Positions 1-6,930 of a DNA stretch of 8,993 bases are shown here, one piece after another. The stretch is from NCBI GenBank assembly GCA_018500065.2, contig JAHBAO020000238.1:1-8993 (forward strand), written 5' to 3'. The notes under the pieces are model-generated. The model made no database searches. It saw only the letters and a list, made by a program, of their open reading frames with translations, and had not been told where the DNA came from. Each line of letters starts with the position of its first letter. Positions within the stretch are counted from its first letter, which is position 1. The stretch is from Octadecabacter sp. GTDB taxonomy: Bacteria > Pseudomonadota > Alphaproteobacteria > Rhodobacterales > Rhodobacteraceae. Made by a program: the position numbers and the translations under genes.

Positions 1-538
1 ACATACGGACGCGACAGGCTGCGCGGCATCTGGCATCGGTCTCAATATGGGCCTTACAGCTGGGCACATCGTAGCCCGTGAGCGATAGCGCTGAAACCGG
101 GCAAGCCGCTAAGCACGGCTTGTCTGTGCAGGTCTTACAGGGGCTTATCGACGGGGCGGGCAGGGCGATGTGGCGGTCGAACTGCAACGCTCCGCGATAC
201 GACACCAACAAGCCCGCCTCTTTGTGCACGAGCAACCCCACAGGGCTGGTCCAGACCTCGCCACTGCGCAACGCCCACGCGATGAATGGATGGTAGGGCG
301 GCCCGCCGAACGGAAAGACCGCCTGAGCACTTGTTTTCTGGGCAAGTTTTGTGATGGCGTCATGTGACCAGGTATCCAGCGGATCATCACCATTGAATGT
401 GGACTGCTCCGTGACGAAACCCCAAAATCCCGGCTCGAGCGGGCCAAGCAGAACTGTTGTTTTACCGTCTTCATGGAACCCGCCTAGCGCGGTGAGGTGC
501 GACGCCGCCGCTGCGGTGTTCAGTTCGTCCAGCGTCAC
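1..538 (-). CDS. Ferredoxin-like Fe-S protein downstream of argB (3' end cut by window edge)
   Basis: Reading the minus strand from a GTG at 538 gives 179 open codons to the window edge, so the C-terminus is missing. The N-terminal ~125 residues have no motif I recognise, though FPFGGPPYHPF (75-85) and SYRGAL (113-118) look conserved in the Rhodobacterales proteins usually annotated 'ferredoxin' that I recall. The C-terminal part is cysteine-rich: C134-x2-C137-x4-C142-x3-C146-P, then C161, C171 and C175. This resembles a 4Fe-4S binding loop, but the second gap is four residues where classical ferredoxins have two. The GTG shares four bases (GTGA) with the argB stop, and the frame holds no ATG before codon 179, so GTG is the only good start. 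Coupled translation with argB is likely. Cluster binding is inferred; partner and reaction are unknown. Confidence 0.82.
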   Translation of the reverse strand, partial: MTLDELNTAAAASHLTALGGFHEDGKTTVLLGPLEPGFWGFVTEQSTFNGDDPLDTWSHDAITKLAQKTSAQAVFPFGGPPYHPFIAWALRSGEVWTSPVGLLVHKEAGLLVSYRGALQFDRHIALPAPSISPCKTCTDKPCLAACPVSALSLTGYDVPSCKAHIETDARCRAACRVRM

Positions 539-1401
539 TTCGCAGCCCGAATGATCGACCCCGCGCCGTGTTCGGTAAACAGTTCCAACAGGCACGCGTT
601 GGGCGCACGTCCATCCAAGATAACCGCCGCGCGAACACCACCAGAAATGGCCTCTAGGCAGGTTTGCGTTTTGGGGATCATGCCGCCAGCAATCACGCCA
701 GATGCAGTTAGGTCTGAGATCTGTTCCGGCGTGAGCTCAGTCAAAACATTGCCGTCGCCATCTTTCACACCAGACACGTCCGTCAGCAGCAATAGACGGT
801 CAGCATTCAGCGCGGATGCATAAGCACCCGCAGCCGTGTCGCCATTCACATTCAGCGTCTCACCATCGCGACCTGCGCTAAGGGGGGCGATCACGGGGAT
901 CGTGTTGGCATCAAACAAGGTCTTCAGCACTTTGGTGTCAATCTCAGCAGGTGTGCCAACCAGACCCAATTCGGGCGCATCCTGATCGCAGGTCATCAGG
1001 TTCGCGTCTTTGCCAGAAAGTCCAACCGCACGACCACCTTGGCGGTTGATCGCGTTCACGATCCATTTGTTCACGCGACCGGACAGAACCATCTCAACGA
1101 CTTCAACGGTCGCCTTATCCGTCACGCGCTTGCCGTTCACAAAGTCTGATTTGATGTCGAGTTTTTCGAGCATATCATTGATCATCGGCCCACCACCGTG
1201 GACGATCACGGGATTCACGCCAACCTGTTGCATCAGCACGACGTCCCGCGCGAAGTTCTCCATTTCCGCATCGGAGGACATCGCGTGGCCACCAAGTTTG
1301 ATAACAACAATCGCATCATTGTAGCGTTGCAGATAGGGCAGCGCCGCGCTGAGCGTGGCGGCCGTGGCGATCCAGTCGCGGTTCATATCTTGCTTTCTCA
1401 T
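535..1401 (-). CDS. argB: Acetylglutamate kinase (N-acetyl-L-glutamate 5-phosphotransferase)
   Basis: ArgB phosphorylates N-acetyl-L-glutamate with ATP, the second step of arginine biosynthesis, in the cytoplasm. The 288 residues show the amino-acid kinase fold motifs in order: K35-L-G-G in the phosphate loop, VHGGGP (67-72), R92 in GKRVTD for substrate binding, NVNGD (184-188), LLTDVSG (205-211) and GGMIPK with K244. These fit the catalytic residues K8, R66, N158, D162 and K217 of E. coli NAGK at near-constant offset. About 30 residues precede the first strand, as in the hexameric, arginine-inhibited class, and the C-terminal FTEHGAGS fits the arginine-site region of that class, so feedback inhibition is likely. 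The ATG at 1401 is chosen over the one at 1386 because AGGA lies five bases upstream of it. The stop overlaps the next gene; engB ends 26 bases upstream. Confidence 0.97.
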   Translation of the reverse strand: MRKQDMNRDWIATAATLSAALPYLQRYNDAIVVIKLGGHAMSSDAEMENFARDVVLMQQVGVNPVIVHGGGPMINDMLEKLDIKSDFVNGKRVTDKATVEVVEMVLSGRVNKWIVNAINRQGGRAVGLSGKDANLMTCDQDAPELGLVGTPAEIDTKVLKTLFDANTIPVIAPLSAGRDGETLNVNGDTAAGAYASALNADRLLLLTDVSGVKDGDGNVLTELTPEQISDLTASGVIAGGMIPKTQTCLEAISGGVRAAVILDGRAPNACLLELFTEHGAGSIIRAAK

Positions 1402-1406
1402 GGCTG

Positions 1407-1410
1407 TCCT
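1407..1410 (-). promoter_or_regulatory. Ribosome binding site of argB
   Basis: The sequence AGGA lies five bases before the ATG at 1401 on the minus strand. It supports that start over the in-frame ATG at 1386, which is preceded only by AGAAAG. Confidence 0.6.
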
Positions 1411-1427
1411 ATGGGCGTCGTCGTGGG

Positions 1428-2078
1428 TCAGTCTAACCCTGCGATGATTGCGCGCAACGTTTCAATACCTTCACCCTTTTCGGACGAGGTAATGATCAGC
1501 TCAGGGTAGGCCGATGGAAACTTTTGCAGCTTCTCGCGCACTTGGAGCAAAACCTTGTCCAACTCGCCCTTCTTGAGCTTGTCGGTCTTCGTCATCACGC
1601 ATTGGAACGTCACCGCGGCACTTGCCAGTAGCGCCATGATTTCTTCATCAACGGACTTAATCCCATGACGCGCGTCAACCAGCACAAAGGCACGGCGCAA
1701 CGTCACGCGGCCGCGCAGGTAGTTCTTCAGCAACCGCTGCCACTTTTCCACAACAGCCACGGGCGCGTTGGCATAACCATAGCCCGGAAGATCGACGAGG
1801 TAGTGGGTTTCGCCCACGGTAAAGTAGTTGATCTCTTGCGTGCGACCGGGTGTGTTTGACGCGCGCGCAAGCCCCTTTCGGCCCGTTAGTGCGTTGATCA
1901 GTGTGGATTTACCCACGTTTGAACGCCCTGCGAAACACACCTCTGGGCGGTCCGCCTCTGGCAGGCCGTCCATTGCAACGACGCCTTTAACAAAGTCGGT
2001 TTCGCCTGCAAACATCTTGCGGCCCGCCTCACGTGTGGCGTCATCGGGTTCTTCAACGGCTGGAAATGGAAGCTGCAT
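1428..2078 (-). CDS. engB: Ribosome biogenesis GTPase YihA/EngB
   Basis: This is a TRAFAC-class GTPase of the EngB (YihA/YsxC) family, which acts in the cytoplasm late in large-subunit assembly. All GTP-binding motifs are present in 216 residues: G1 GRSNVGKS (51-58), G2 threonine T80 in PGRTQ, G3 DLPGYG (96-101), G4 TKTD (163-166) and G5 TSSEKGEG (197-204). The family sequence NTPGRTQEINYF is intact. Length is normal; about 45 residues precede the G domain. The ATG shares its A with the TAA of the MOSC gene (TAATG), and AGAGGTG (2084-2090) with a five-base spacer gives a good ribosome site. It lies in the yidC operon, so an insertase, a ribosome-assembly factor and arginine synthesis are co-transcribed. 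Confidence 0.97.
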   Translation of the reverse strand: MQLPFPAVEEPDDATREAGRKMFAGETDFVKGVVAMDGLPEADRPEVCFAGRSNVGKSTLINALTGRKGLARASNTPGRTQEINYFTVGETHYLVDLPGYGYANAPVAVVEKWQRLLKNYLRGRVTLRRAFVLVDARHGIKSVDEEIMALLASAAVTFQCVMTKTDKLKKGELDKVLLQVREKLQKFPSAYPELIITSSEKGEGIETLRAIIAGLD

Positions 2079-2821
2079 TAGAGCACCTCTGTTTGGTTGC
2101 CTAGGGCGACTTGGCCATCTTTGGTAACAACAGCGTAGATGCCGAAGTTCTGATGGCCGAATGTTGATTTCAGTATGCCAAGCGTATCCGCGTCGCGTTC
2201 GCCTGTCACAGGGTTAGCCGCTGTGTGTAAGCAGCGTTTGATCGGTTCGCGGATTTCCAGTTCGGCAGAGCCGATACGGATCGTTTTGCCGATCCATTCG
2301 AGTTCCTCGAATGGTTGCGTTCCGTCTAGCCAGATGTTGCCCCGCCAACGTTCAAGTTCGAGCGGCGTTCCAATTTCGGCTTCTACTGCCGCATGGCTGG
2401 AACGGGTCATGATGGAAACAGACGGGTAGTCGGAGTCCGTCATACCGCGCCCATCGGCCGAAACGATGCCCGTCGGCACAGCGCGATCAGCAGGACAAAG
2501 CGGTTCAATCCATTTTAGAAACGCTTCGGCATCTTCATTCGGGTCAAATGTGAACGCGCCAATGTCTTGGTGGCGCAGTGTGATTTGTCCAAGAACGTCG
2601 TCAAACTCTGCCCAGATACCCGCAAGCTTGGGTGTCCGTGTGCCAATCATGAAATTCTGGCAGCTTGCCCAACCGGACCCATCGTATTTGGCAACATCAT
2701 GCGTGACGGCCCAATGGCGGTCCCACGGGACGCATTTTCCCGTGGCCAAGTCTACAGCCGCGAGTTTTTCGCGACCGTGGCTCTTTATCGGGTGCCGCCA
2801 AAGGTCAGCGACCGTTCCCAT
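2078..2821 (-). CDS. MOSC-domain protein (molybdenum-cofactor sulfurase C-terminal type)
   Basis: The 247-residue protein fits a MOSC_N beta-barrel followed by a MOSC domain, as in YcbX and the mitochondrial amidoxime-reducing component. Visible signs are the N-terminal WRHPIKSHG, then DRHWAV (34-39), then RWRGNIWLDG (158-167) and REPIKRC with C197. This cysteine, near the end of the domain, is the residue thought to carry sulfur or ligate molybdenum in the superfamily. There are no membrane segments, and I see no fused FeS or pyridoxal-phosphate domain, so a separate electron donor would be needed if it is a reductase. The ATG at 2821 shares one base with the yidC stop; a GTG at 2824 one codon earlier (GTGATG) is an equally possible start. 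Substrate is unknown. Residue numbers count from the ATG. Confidence 0.88.
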   Translation of the reverse strand: MGTVADLWRHPIKSHGREKLAAVDLATGKCVPWDRHWAVTHDVAKYDGSGWASCQNFMIGTRTPKLAGIWAEFDDVLGQITLRHQDIGAFTFDPNEDAEAFLKWIEPLCPADRAVPTGIVSADGRGMTDSDYPSVSIMTRSSHAAVEAEIGTPLELERWRGNIWLDGTQPFEELEWIGKTIRIGSAELEIREPIKRCLHTAANPVTGERDADTLGILKSTFGHQNFGIYAVVTKDGQVALGNQTEVL

Positions 2822-4602
2822 CACTCGGTGTCCGGCTTATTGCGCCCGGTGATGTTGCCGAAGATGTCGGGCTTAAAGCCCTGACTGCGCATAATGGCGT
2901 ACTGCTGGATGAACGTGATCGTGTTGTTCGCGATCCAGTACAGAACAAGGCCACTGGCAAAGCTGCCGAGCATGAACATGAAGACCCAAGGCATCCACGC
3001 AAAGATCATCTTCTGCGTCGCATCTGTGGGCGCGGGGTTAAGCTTTTGCTGCAACCACATTGAGATACCGAGAACGATTGGCATGATCCCGATAAAAACC
3101 AGCGAGAAGAAGGACTCTGGACCGGGTGCGTCCCACGGGAAAAGCCCGAACAGGTTGTACAGTGATGACGTATCTGGCGCGCTAAGGTCTTTGACCCAAC
3201 CGATCCAAGGCGCGTGGCGCAATTCGATCGTTACAAAGATAACTTTGTAGAGCGAGAAGAAAATTGGGATTTGCATCAAGATCGGCAAGCAACCGGATGC
3301 AGGGTTCACCTTGTTCTCTTTATAAAGGGCCATCATACCCTTTTGAAGTTTCTCACGGTCATCGCCTGCGTCTTCTTTCATCTTGGCCATCTGTGGCTGC
3401 AATTCACGCATCTTCGCCATCGAGACGTAAGATTTGTAAGCAAGCGGCAAGAGCAGTGCTTTGATGAGGAACGTCAACGCGATGATTGACCAACCCATGT
3501 TGCCGATCAGCCCGTTTAGCCAATGCAGAACTGCAAAGATCGGCTTTGTCAGGAAGAAGAACCAACCCCAGTCAATACTGTCGAGGAAACGGTCAATTCC
3601 ATCATCATTCTGGTAGCCGCGGATGACTTCCCATTCCTGCGCACCGGCAAAGAACTGCGTCTGCGCTTCTTGGGTGGCGCCGTGCGCGACAGTCACCATC
3701 GGGTAGACCGTTTCGATCAGGTAGATGTCATTGGTATGCCGCGCAACGGAGCGGAAATCACGACCCGGAGACGGAATAAGCGCCGTCATCCAATACTGGT
3801 CAGAAAACCCGATCCAGCCGTTTTCTTCAACTTCGATGCGGCCTTCATCTGTCGTGAGGTCTGGCATGTCATCGTAGTTGATTTCTTCCATCGCCCCATC
3901 AGACATCCGAACAACACCTTCGTGTTGGATGAAGAACCCGATTTGCTCAGGCTCACCGTGGCGCGCCACTTGACCGTAGGGCCGCATCGCGATCTCGGCG
4001 CCGGATGCGTTCTCGACCGACTGCGTGATCGTGAATAAAAAGTCGTCATCAATGCTGAAGGTCTTGCGGAATACAAGGCCCGCTCCGTTTTCCCAGATCA
4101 ATCCGACATCATTGCCGACGGACAGCGTGCTGCCTGTTTCAATGGACCAAGGCGTATCGCGGCCAGGCACGTCTTCTAGCGCCGCACCTACCGTCGGAAT
4201 CCAACCGTGCAACGCATAGTAGGGGGCTGCTGTGTCAGTGGGAGACAGCACACGTACCAGATCTGAATCTGCATCCAGTGTGTCGCGGTAATCCTGCAAC
4301 GACAGATCATCAATCCGGCCGCCGTTCAGCGCAATGGACCCGATGACGCGTGGCGTTTCGATTGCGATCCGTTCACTGGCGCCAATAGCGTCTGCGACCG
4401 GCATGGCGACGTTGCCATCTGGTGTCGCAACCGCAGGGTCGGCTGTGCCTTCGACGACTGGGGCAAGCGGATCGACAACGGCCGTTTCCGGTGCTGTCGC
4501 GTCCACAGTTGGTTCCGGCGGTGGGAACAACACGAACCACACCAGAATCACGATGAAGCTGAGGGCTGTTGCGAGGATGAGGTTCTTGTTCTGGTCGTCC
4601 AT
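2821..4602 (-). CDS. yidC: Membrane protein insertase YidC
   Basis: YidC (Oxa1/Alb3 family) inserts proteins into the inner membrane, alone or with SecYEG. The 593-residue Gram-negative form shows TM1 at about 7-27, a proline- and alanine-rich spacer (28-75), the periplasmic P1 domain (about 80-335), then the Oxa1 core: hydrophobic segments near 346-366 and 371-392, a cytoplasmic hairpin (SMAKMRELQPQM, 394-405), VNPASGCLPILMQIPIFFSLY (432-452), and segments near 498-518, 532-552 and 552-570. The groove residue that is Arg366 in E. coli appears to be K381 here (TFLIKALLLPL). The ATG at 4602 follows AGGCGG with a short spacer. ttcA lies 133 bases upstream; the stop overlaps the MOSC gene. Confidence 0.97.
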   Translation of the reverse strand: MDDQNKNLILATALSFIVILVWFVLFPPPEPTVDATAPETAVVDPLAPVVEGTADPAVATPDGNVAMPVADAIGASERIAIETPRVIGSIALNGGRIDDLSLQDYRDTLDADSDLVRVLSPTDTAAPYYALHGWIPTVGAALEDVPGRDTPWSIETGSTLSVGNDVGLIWENGAGLVFRKTFSIDDDFLFTITQSVENASGAEIAMRPYGQVARHGEPEQIGFFIQHEGVVRMSDGAMEEINYDDMPDLTTDEGRIEVEENGWIGFSDQYWMTALIPSPGRDFRSVARHTNDIYLIETVYPMVTVAHGATQEAQTQFFAGAQEWEVIRGYQNDDGIDRFLDSIDWGWFFFLTKPIFAVLHWLNGLIGNMGWSIIALTFLIKALLLPLAYKSYVSMAKMRELQPQMAKMKEDAGDDREKLQKGMMALYKENKVNPASGCLPILMQIPIFFSLYKVIFVTIELRHAPWIGWVKDLSAPDTSSLYNLFGLFPWDAPGPESFFSLVFIGIMPIVLGISMWLQQKLNPAPTDATQKMIFAWMPWVFMFMLGSFASGLVLYWIANNTITFIQQYAIMRSQGFKPDIFGNITGRNKPDTE

Positions 4603-4621
4603 TGAAGCCGCCTGAAACTGT

Positions 4622-4647
4622 TGTTGAAATATCAGGCAGGTTCAACA
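4622..4647 (-). repeat. Short inverted repeat in the yidC leader
   Basis: TGTTGAA (4622-4628) and TTCAACA (4641-4647) are perfect 7-base inverted arms around a 12-base loop, ending about 20 bases before the yidC start. There is no T-run after either arm, so it is not an intrinsic terminator. The upstream arm overlaps the putative -10 element. It could be an operator or a leader hairpin, or chance. Confidence 0.35.
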
Positions 4648-4668
4648 GGTCACAGCGGCAAAGGTCAA
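4640..4668 (-). promoter_or_regulatory. Candidate sigma-70-type promoter of the yidC operon
   Basis: On the minus strand, CTTGACC provides a strong alphaproteobacterial -35 (TTGACC, 4663-4668). A 17-base spacer leads to TTGAAC (4640-4645), which is a poor -10. The position suits a yidC transcript with a leader of about 30 bases. The weak -10 keeps confidence low; read-through from ttcA is also possible. Confidence 0.35.
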
Positions 4669-4735
4669 GCGCTTTTGCCTTGTTTTTGTGGACTATTGGC
4701 CGCTTTGTCACGTGGTTGGGTGCTTAACGCTCTGC

Positions 4736-5593
4736 TTAGTCGCTGTTCTCATTCGGACCGACGCGGCGTTGCAATCCCTTAAAATCGAAGATTGAAGGAT
4801 CCAAAAGGTGCGATGGTCGGGTATTTGTAAGCGCCCCGAACATCTGTTGGCGTCGACCGGGAGTGTTGGTTTCCCATTGGTCCAGCATGGCCTTGATTTG
4901 CTGACGTTGCAGTCCGTCTTGGGAACCGCATAGGTCACATGGGATAATCGGATAACCCATTGAGCTGGCAAATTTTTCGCAATCTGCTTCCGCAACGTGG
5001 GCGAGGGGGCGATAGACGAACAAGTCCCCTTCCTCGTTCAATAGCTTTGGTGGCATCGTCGCAAGGCGGGAGCCGTGGAACATGTTCATCATAAATGTTT
5101 CAAGGATATCGTCGCGGTGATGGCCCAAGACCACAGCGCTACAGCCTTCTTCACGGGCAATGCGGTAGAGATTACCACGCCGCAATCGAGAACAGAGCGC
5201 ACACATCGTTCGGCCAGCGGGCACCTTATCGACGACAATCGAATAGGTGTCTTGGTATTCAATGCGATGGGGAACCTGCATATCATTCAAGAACTTAGGC
5301 AGAACCGTCGCTGGAAAATTAGGTTGGCCCTGATCAAGGTTACAGGCGAGCAGATCAACCGGTAAAAGCCCGCGCCACTGTAGTTCGTGCAGGACCGCTA
5401 AAAGCGTGTAACTGTCCTTGCCGCCGGACATGCACACAAGCCATTTCGCTCGTTTTCCACCCGCATCGACCATGCCGTAAGCCTCAATCGCCTCGCGCGT
5501 GTTTTGCACAAGCCGCTTGCGGAGTTTCTTGAACTCGGTGGTTTTGGGCGCGCCGTAAAACAGCGGGTGAATGTCATCTGGTTCATCAAGCAT
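4736..5593 (-). CDS. ttcA: tRNA 2-thiocytidine(32) synthetase TtcA
   Basis: TtcA is an ATP-pyrophosphatase that thiolates cytidine 32 of certain tRNAs to 2-thiocytidine using a 4Fe-4S cluster. In 285 residues the PP-loop SGGKDS (56-61) follows WLVCM, and the two cysteine pairs are MCALCS (C131, C134) and PCDLCG (C219, C222), which carry the cluster in this family. NLDQGQP (85-91), LGHHRDD (156-162), FHGSRLATMPP (172-182) and YRPL (194-197) are also typical of TtcA. The N-terminal HPLFYGAPKTTEFKKL fits the family start. An in-frame TAA lies four codons before the ATG, so the start cannot be much earlier. No clear Shine-Dalgarno precedes it. A long leader with repeated hexamers lies upstream. 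Confidence 0.95.
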   Translation of the reverse strand: MLDEPDDIHPLFYGAPKTTEFKKLRKRLVQNTREAIEAYGMVDAGGKRAKWLVCMSGGKDSYTLLAVLHELQWRGLLPVDLLACNLDQGQPNFPATVLPKFLNDMQVPHRIEYQDTYSIVVDKVPAGRTMCALCSRLRRGNLYRIAREEGCSAVVLGHHRDDILETFMMNMFHGSRLATMPPKLLNEEGDLFVYRPLAHVAEADCEKFASSMGYPIIPCDLCGSQDGLQRQQIKAMLDQWETNTPGRRQQMFGALTNTRPSHLLDPSIFDFKGLQRRVGPNENSD

Positions 5594-5643
5594 GGGGATG
5601 AATTACAGGCGCAAGGTTCGGCCCACAAGTGGGTGATCTGCCC

Positions 5644-5686
5644 GTACACACTGCGTACACAACCTGTACACATCCCGTATGTACAC
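5644..5686 (-). repeat. Four GTGTAC repeats in the ttcA leader, three phased at 11 bases
   Basis: On the plus strand GTACAC starts at 5644, 5655, 5666 and 5681, giving steps of 11, 11 and 15 bases. Read on the minus strand, three tandem units are TGTGTACAGGT, TGTGTACGCAG and TGTGTACGGGC, preceded by a fourth, AGTGTACATAC. The array lies 51-93 bases before the ttcA start and just after the putative -10. The one-turn spacing places the first three on one face of the helix, as expected for an array of binding sites. No known operator matches that I can name. Confidence 0.7.
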
Positions 5687-5690
5687 TTGT

Positions 5691-5719
5691 ATGATTCTGA
5701 CGCGTCCTCAATCCGTCAA
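5691..5719 (-). promoter_or_regulatory. Candidate ttcA promoter
   Basis: TTGACG (5714-5719) matches the -35 consensus at five of six positions. After exactly 17 bases comes AATCAT (5691-5696), matching the -10 consensus at four of six. Transcription would begin near 5684, placing the GTGTAC repeats over and just beyond the start site, with a leader of about 90 bases. Confidence 0.42.
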
Positions 5720-5833
5720 ATGAACCGCCGGTGTTGCGCTTATGCAGGTCTGGTTTGGGCCCAACCTTGTCATTGTGATTTTGTGCTGCCGCGCAGCGGT
5801 TCAACCGGCCATTCGTGGACGTCGCAGCATGGA

Positions 5834-6679
5834 TCAGTCGTCGAATTTACAATCGTTAACTTCTCGTTTGACCTGCTGCTTAGAAATACAACCAAGCAAT
5901 TCACTTTTGGACAGCAACTCGCGGATCAGCAAAATCGATCCACATTCAACCACGCTATCCGGCATCGCCATGCCTTGGCTGTCAAACAACTGGTCGAACT
6001 GCTCGCGCGTTGGCGTATCTGGGCGCGGGACAACCCAAGGATGCTGGACAAGAACGTCAAGTCGAAGGCTGGTTTCCTTTTCCAAGGGGTGATCAGGCCG
6101 GACCACCACAACAAGATGGTCGCAGAGCAACCGTTCTTGAATTTCGTCCTCGACCGGAAGTGGCGACCTCAACGCTCCGACAATGAAATCAATGTCGCCA
6201 CTGCGCAGCCCGGCTAGCATTTCCTTGTATGTGCCATCAATTACCGTGATCGTTTTTTGCGGGCTGTCGCGGCGAAAACGAACGATTGCCTCGGGCAGCA
6301 GATACGAACGCGACAGCGGCAAAGCACCGATGCGGATGCTGCCGACCTCTCGCCTGTTAAATTCGGCAAAAGCAATTCTGGCCGTCTGAGCGATCTCGCG
6401 GCAGGGTTTGGTTGCCACCAGACCAAAGGATATGCGTTCAAAGAGCGATCGGCCAGCTTCCTGTTGGAATAGGGTAATGGCCCGGTGCACAGTCGGCTGG
6501 GCGCGCCCTAGCGCGAGCCGCCAACATGAAACTTTGCGCCTCTGACAACGCGATCTAAGCCTGCAGTTGCGCGACAGTGGCAGTAACCACAAGCCGGGGG
6601 ACACCTTGGACAATTTGGAATCTAGCCGGTCCACCGTGCGGCGCAAACGTGCTTCTAGCGTCCGGCCCCGCTCGTTCAA
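5834..6679 (-). pseudogene. Decayed LysR-family regulator with scrambled helix-turn-helix
   Basis: The minus-strand frame opens with TTG at 6679 and reads 281 codons. Residues 57-104 (LGRAQPTVHRAI, then LFER at 79-82) are the end of a LysR winged helix, and 114-270 are a LysR effector-binding domain (SIRIGALPLSRS, GDIDFIVGAL, HPWVVPRP, CGSILLIREL). The N-terminal half of the helix-turn-helix is not readable in this frame. Between 6512 and 6566 the next frame reads LQA, a TAG at 6555-6557, then IALSEAQSFMLAARA, which is the missing helix. Joining it to LGRAQP restores the family spacing SF-x2-AA-x2-L-x3-QP. One lost base near 6566 and two near 6511 explain this. The linker from LFER to the effector domain is about ten residues short, and the end (REVNDCKFDD) looks truncated. 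Translation would give no working DNA-binding domain. Confidence 0.78.
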
Positions 6680-6930
6680 AGAAAGCTCTGTCGTGTGCGT
6701 TTGAACAGTGTCCCGCCCGCCCTGCGCTCTACGCGGACCCTTCGAAAGATGCCCGCGACCGGCACCAGAGGCGCGTAAATCCGCCGTTGGAGAACGTGTT
6801 AGTTTTCCTACTGCGGAAATGCAAAAAATCGTTCAGCGCTGCCACAGGTATACTTTTATCCATTCAATTGTGTTTGGGAAGAGTTGGGCTGATTGCTTGT
6901 GCCAATTTATTGTTGAGCAAGGAGGCGTTC

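Noticed and set aside
145..474. A minus-strand ATG open frame of 109 codons.
   Set aside because: It is a different frame of the ferredoxin-like gene, which starts with GTG at 538 and has the conserved cysteine motif.
3523..4038. A 171-codon plus-strand open frame inside yidC.
   Set aside because: It is antisense to the P1 domain of a clear YidC and has no recognisable features.
4603..4735. An intrinsic terminator or small RNA between ttcA and yidC.
   Set aside because: The only hairpin has 7 AT-rich pairs with a 12-base loop and no following T-run.
5644..5686. CRISPR-like or transposon-end interpretation of the repeated hexamers.
   Set aside because: Units are 11 bases without unique spacers, and there is no transposase or inverted terminal partner.
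5586..5804. A 72-codon minus-strand frame through the GTGTAC repeats, considered as a leader peptide for ttcA.
   Set aside because: It overlaps the ttcA start in another frame, has no ribosome site seen, begins upstream of the predicted promoter and shows no stem-loop pair typical of attenuators.
5504..6217. A 237-codon plus-strand open frame across the ttcA start, its leader and the LysR remnant.
   Set aside because: It is antisense to recognised coding sequence and shows no motif; the open frame is explained by the composition of the opposite strand.
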